Shown here: piece by piece, positions 5,757 to 7,081 of the stretch
Layout: the number at the start of each line of letters is the position of its first letter
Numbering within the stretch: position 1 is the stretch's first letter
Assembly: GCA_031285975.1 (NCBI GenBank)
Contig: JAITVE010000077.1
Location: 1-7,081 of the forward strand
Length of the DNA: 7,081 nt
Source of the DNA: Candidatus Adiutrix sp.
Lineage (GTDB): Bacteria > Desulfobacterota > Desulfarculia > Adiutricales > Adiutricaceae
Reading direction: 5' to 3'
Notes under the pieces: generated by a model
Seen by the model: only the letters and a program-made list of their open reading frames with translations
Database searches by the model: none
What the model was told of the DNA's origin: nothing
Translations under genes and position numbers: made by a program

Positions 5757-7081
5757 ATGAAACGAAAAATCTACGTCATCCTGATAATGATGGCCGCGTT
5801 GGCGGCGGCAACGGCCCTGCCGCTGCTGGAACGGGCCTCGGCTCCCCCCGATAGCGACCCTGCGGAGGTAGCCCGGCTGGCCGGGGAATTGTCGGCGGTT
5901 ATGGTCGCGGAAGAGGCGGAGGCGGAGCGGCTTCGTCTTGCCGCTGAATTTGTTGAACAATCAACGGCTTCCAGCCGGGCCGCCGAAGAACTGCTGGCGG
6001 GGGCGCGGGCCTTTTTGGCGGACAATCCAACGGAAGCGGCGCGGCGTTTTGAAGCTGCCCTGGTTTTGGCTCCCGAGCAGCCGCAGCTTTTGTCCTTTAA
6101 AGCGGCGGCGGAATTGAAGCTGGGCCGCGCCGCTGAGGCCGCCGAGGCCTACCGGCGGGCCCTGGAACTGAAAAGCCGGGCGGGCGCTTCGGCGGGGGCG
6201 CGGGCCGCCGACCGCCTGGGGCTGGCCCTCAGCCTGTTCATGCTGGGCCGCCCGGCCGAGGCCGCCCCCCTGGCCGAGGAAGCCTGGCAGGCCCGGCGCG
6301 GCGCCGTGGGCCCCGCCGCTCCCGAGACCCTCTCCGCGGCCCCCCGGCTGGCCGCCATGGATGTGGCGCTGAATGAGCCCGCCCGCGCCGAGGCCCTCTT
6401 GCAAGAGGTCTCCGCCCTGGCCGGGGCCGATGGCGCGGCCAGGGCGGAAGCCGAGCTTCTGCTGTCCGTGCTGTATCAGCAATCCGGCCGCCAGGCTGCT
6501 GATCCGGGCGCGTCCGGCGCTCCGGCGGGCGCCGCCGTTCAGGAGGCCGCCCCAGCGAAAGCAACCCCCGAGAAAGTGGCCGAGTGGAATCGGCTGGCCG
6601 AGGGCCTGGCCGGGCACAACGACGCCCTGGCCGCCGAGCTTCGGGCGCAGGCCATTATGGGAGAGGCGGAATTGGCGGGGCTTGATCTGGAGCCGGGGCC
6701 CCTGGGGCCGCACCCGCTGTGGATGGCTTTGGCCAGGGTTTGGGTCGAGGCCGGGCGTTTCCCCGAGGCCGAAGAACTGCTGCGGGGGCTTTCAGTGTAT
6801 ATTCAGCCCTCAGATATCGGTGATTTCGTGGAATGTATATCCCTCTTGGCCGACAGCCTGGAAGGGACGGGCCGCCCGGCCGAGGCGGAAGCGTATCGGC
6901 GCACGGCGGTGGAAGCGGCTGAAGCTGTTGTAACCGCTGCGGACTCGGCAGCGGTGGAGCGCAGCCTGCGGATGTCCCTGAAGCTGGCGGAAAATTTTGT
7001 GAAACAGGGCAAAGTGGCCCCGGAAGTCGAGATTGAGCTTCGCTCCGCCCTGGCCCGTATGACCGAGGCGGGGATTAAGAA
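5757..7081 (+). CDS. exported or membrane-anchored alanine-rich TPR protein (C-terminus cut by window edge)
   Basis: The frame is open from ATG 5757 to the last base, giving 441 complete codons with the end missing. The N-terminus MKRKIYVILIMMAALAAATALP is basic then hydrophobic: a signal peptide or an uncleaved anchor. An A-S-A at 27-29 could be a cleavage site, but proline follows it, so anchoring is equally possible. The rest is Ala/Glu/Leu-rich with degenerate TPR units: about 77-110 (NPTEAARRFEAALVLAP), 111-144 (LGRAAEAAEAYRRALEL), 148-181 (LGRPAEAAPLAEEAW), 319-345 (AGRFPEAEELL) and 357-390 (TGRPAEAEAYRR). A Pro/Ala/Gly-rich linker at 243-271 separates two TPR blocks. An AGGG at 5744-5747 lies 9 bases before the ATG, and a good sigma-70 promoter is at 5659-5687. 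A scaffolding role in the periplasm or at the inner membrane is inferred only from TPR architecture; no specific partner or gene name is recognisable. Confidence 0.85.
   Translation, partial: MKRKIYVILIMMAALAAATALPLLERASAPPDSDPAEVARLAGELSAVMVAEEAEAERLRLAAEFVEQSTASSRAAEELLAGARAFLADNPTEAARRFEAALVLAPEQPQLLSFKAAAELKLGRAAEAAEAYRRALELKSRAGASAGARAADRLGLALSLFMLGRPAEAAPLAEEAWQARRGAVGPAAPETLSAAPRLAAMDVALNEPARAEALLQEVSALAGADGAARAEAELLLSVLYQQSGRQAADPGASGAPAGAAVQEAAPAKATPEKVAEWNRLAEGLAGHNDALAAELRAQAIMGEAELAGLDLEPGPLGPHPLWMALARVWVEAGRFPEAEELLRGLSVYIQPSDIGDFVECISLLADSLEGTGRPAEAEAYRRTAVEAAEAVVTAADSAAVERSLRMSLKLAENFVKQGKVAPEVEIELRSALARMTEAGIK

Noticed and set aside
5961..6713. 250-codon minus-strand frame opposite the TPR gene
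   Set aside because: It is an antisense artefact of GC-rich codons. The plus frame has a signal segment, TPR periodicity, a promoter and an acceptable ribosome site.

Overview
The window is GC-rich bacterial chromosome with tightly packed genes. Gene content suggests a deltaproteobacterium in the broad sense (Desulfobacterota): a PHP/EndoQ-like domain fused to a UvrD-type helicase, a MiaB of matching type, a small FmdB-type zinc ribbon with an Ala/Lys/Pro-rich tail, and a double-Gate 'nucleoside recognition' membrane protein. The lineage is inferred from remembered family resemblance, not from a database search. No insertion sequence, phage gene, CRISPR array, tRNA or rRNA is visible.

Layout. 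Positions 1-5060 hold a minus-strand cluster, read right to left: a Gate-domain inner-membrane protein (5060-4074), the tRNA methylthiotransferase miaB (4026-2674), and a large two-module DNA-repair-type protein (2667 to beyond position 1). The gaps are about 47 bp and 6 bp, so the three are probably one operon. A candidate extended -10 promoter lies at 5143-5135. Just upstream of it, a strong intrinsic terminator (5195-5166) ends the preceding minus-strand transcript, which carries a 98-residue FmdB-family zinc ribbon (5539-5243). The 217-bp space at 5540-5756 is a divergent control region with one promoter in each direction, two short dyads and a strong leader hairpin in front of fmdB. From 5757 to the window end, the plus strand encodes an exported or membrane-anchored, alanine-rich TPR protein, cut off at its C-terminus.

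The most interesting object is the protein at 1-2667. Its first ~410 residues look like endonuclease Q (PHP metal site plus a Cys-containing element). After an acidic linker comes an SF1A helicase with a recognisable Q motif and motifs I, Ia, Ib, II, III, IV and V, but with only about 130 residues between motifs IV and V. That is too few for the usual 2B subdomain. The protein could be a single-chain machine that nicks damaged DNA and then unwinds from the nick. Its C-terminus, including helicase motif VI, lies outside the window.

Most other long open frames are antisense or out-of-phase shadows, caused by the scarcity of TTA, CTA and TCA codons in this GC-rich DNA.
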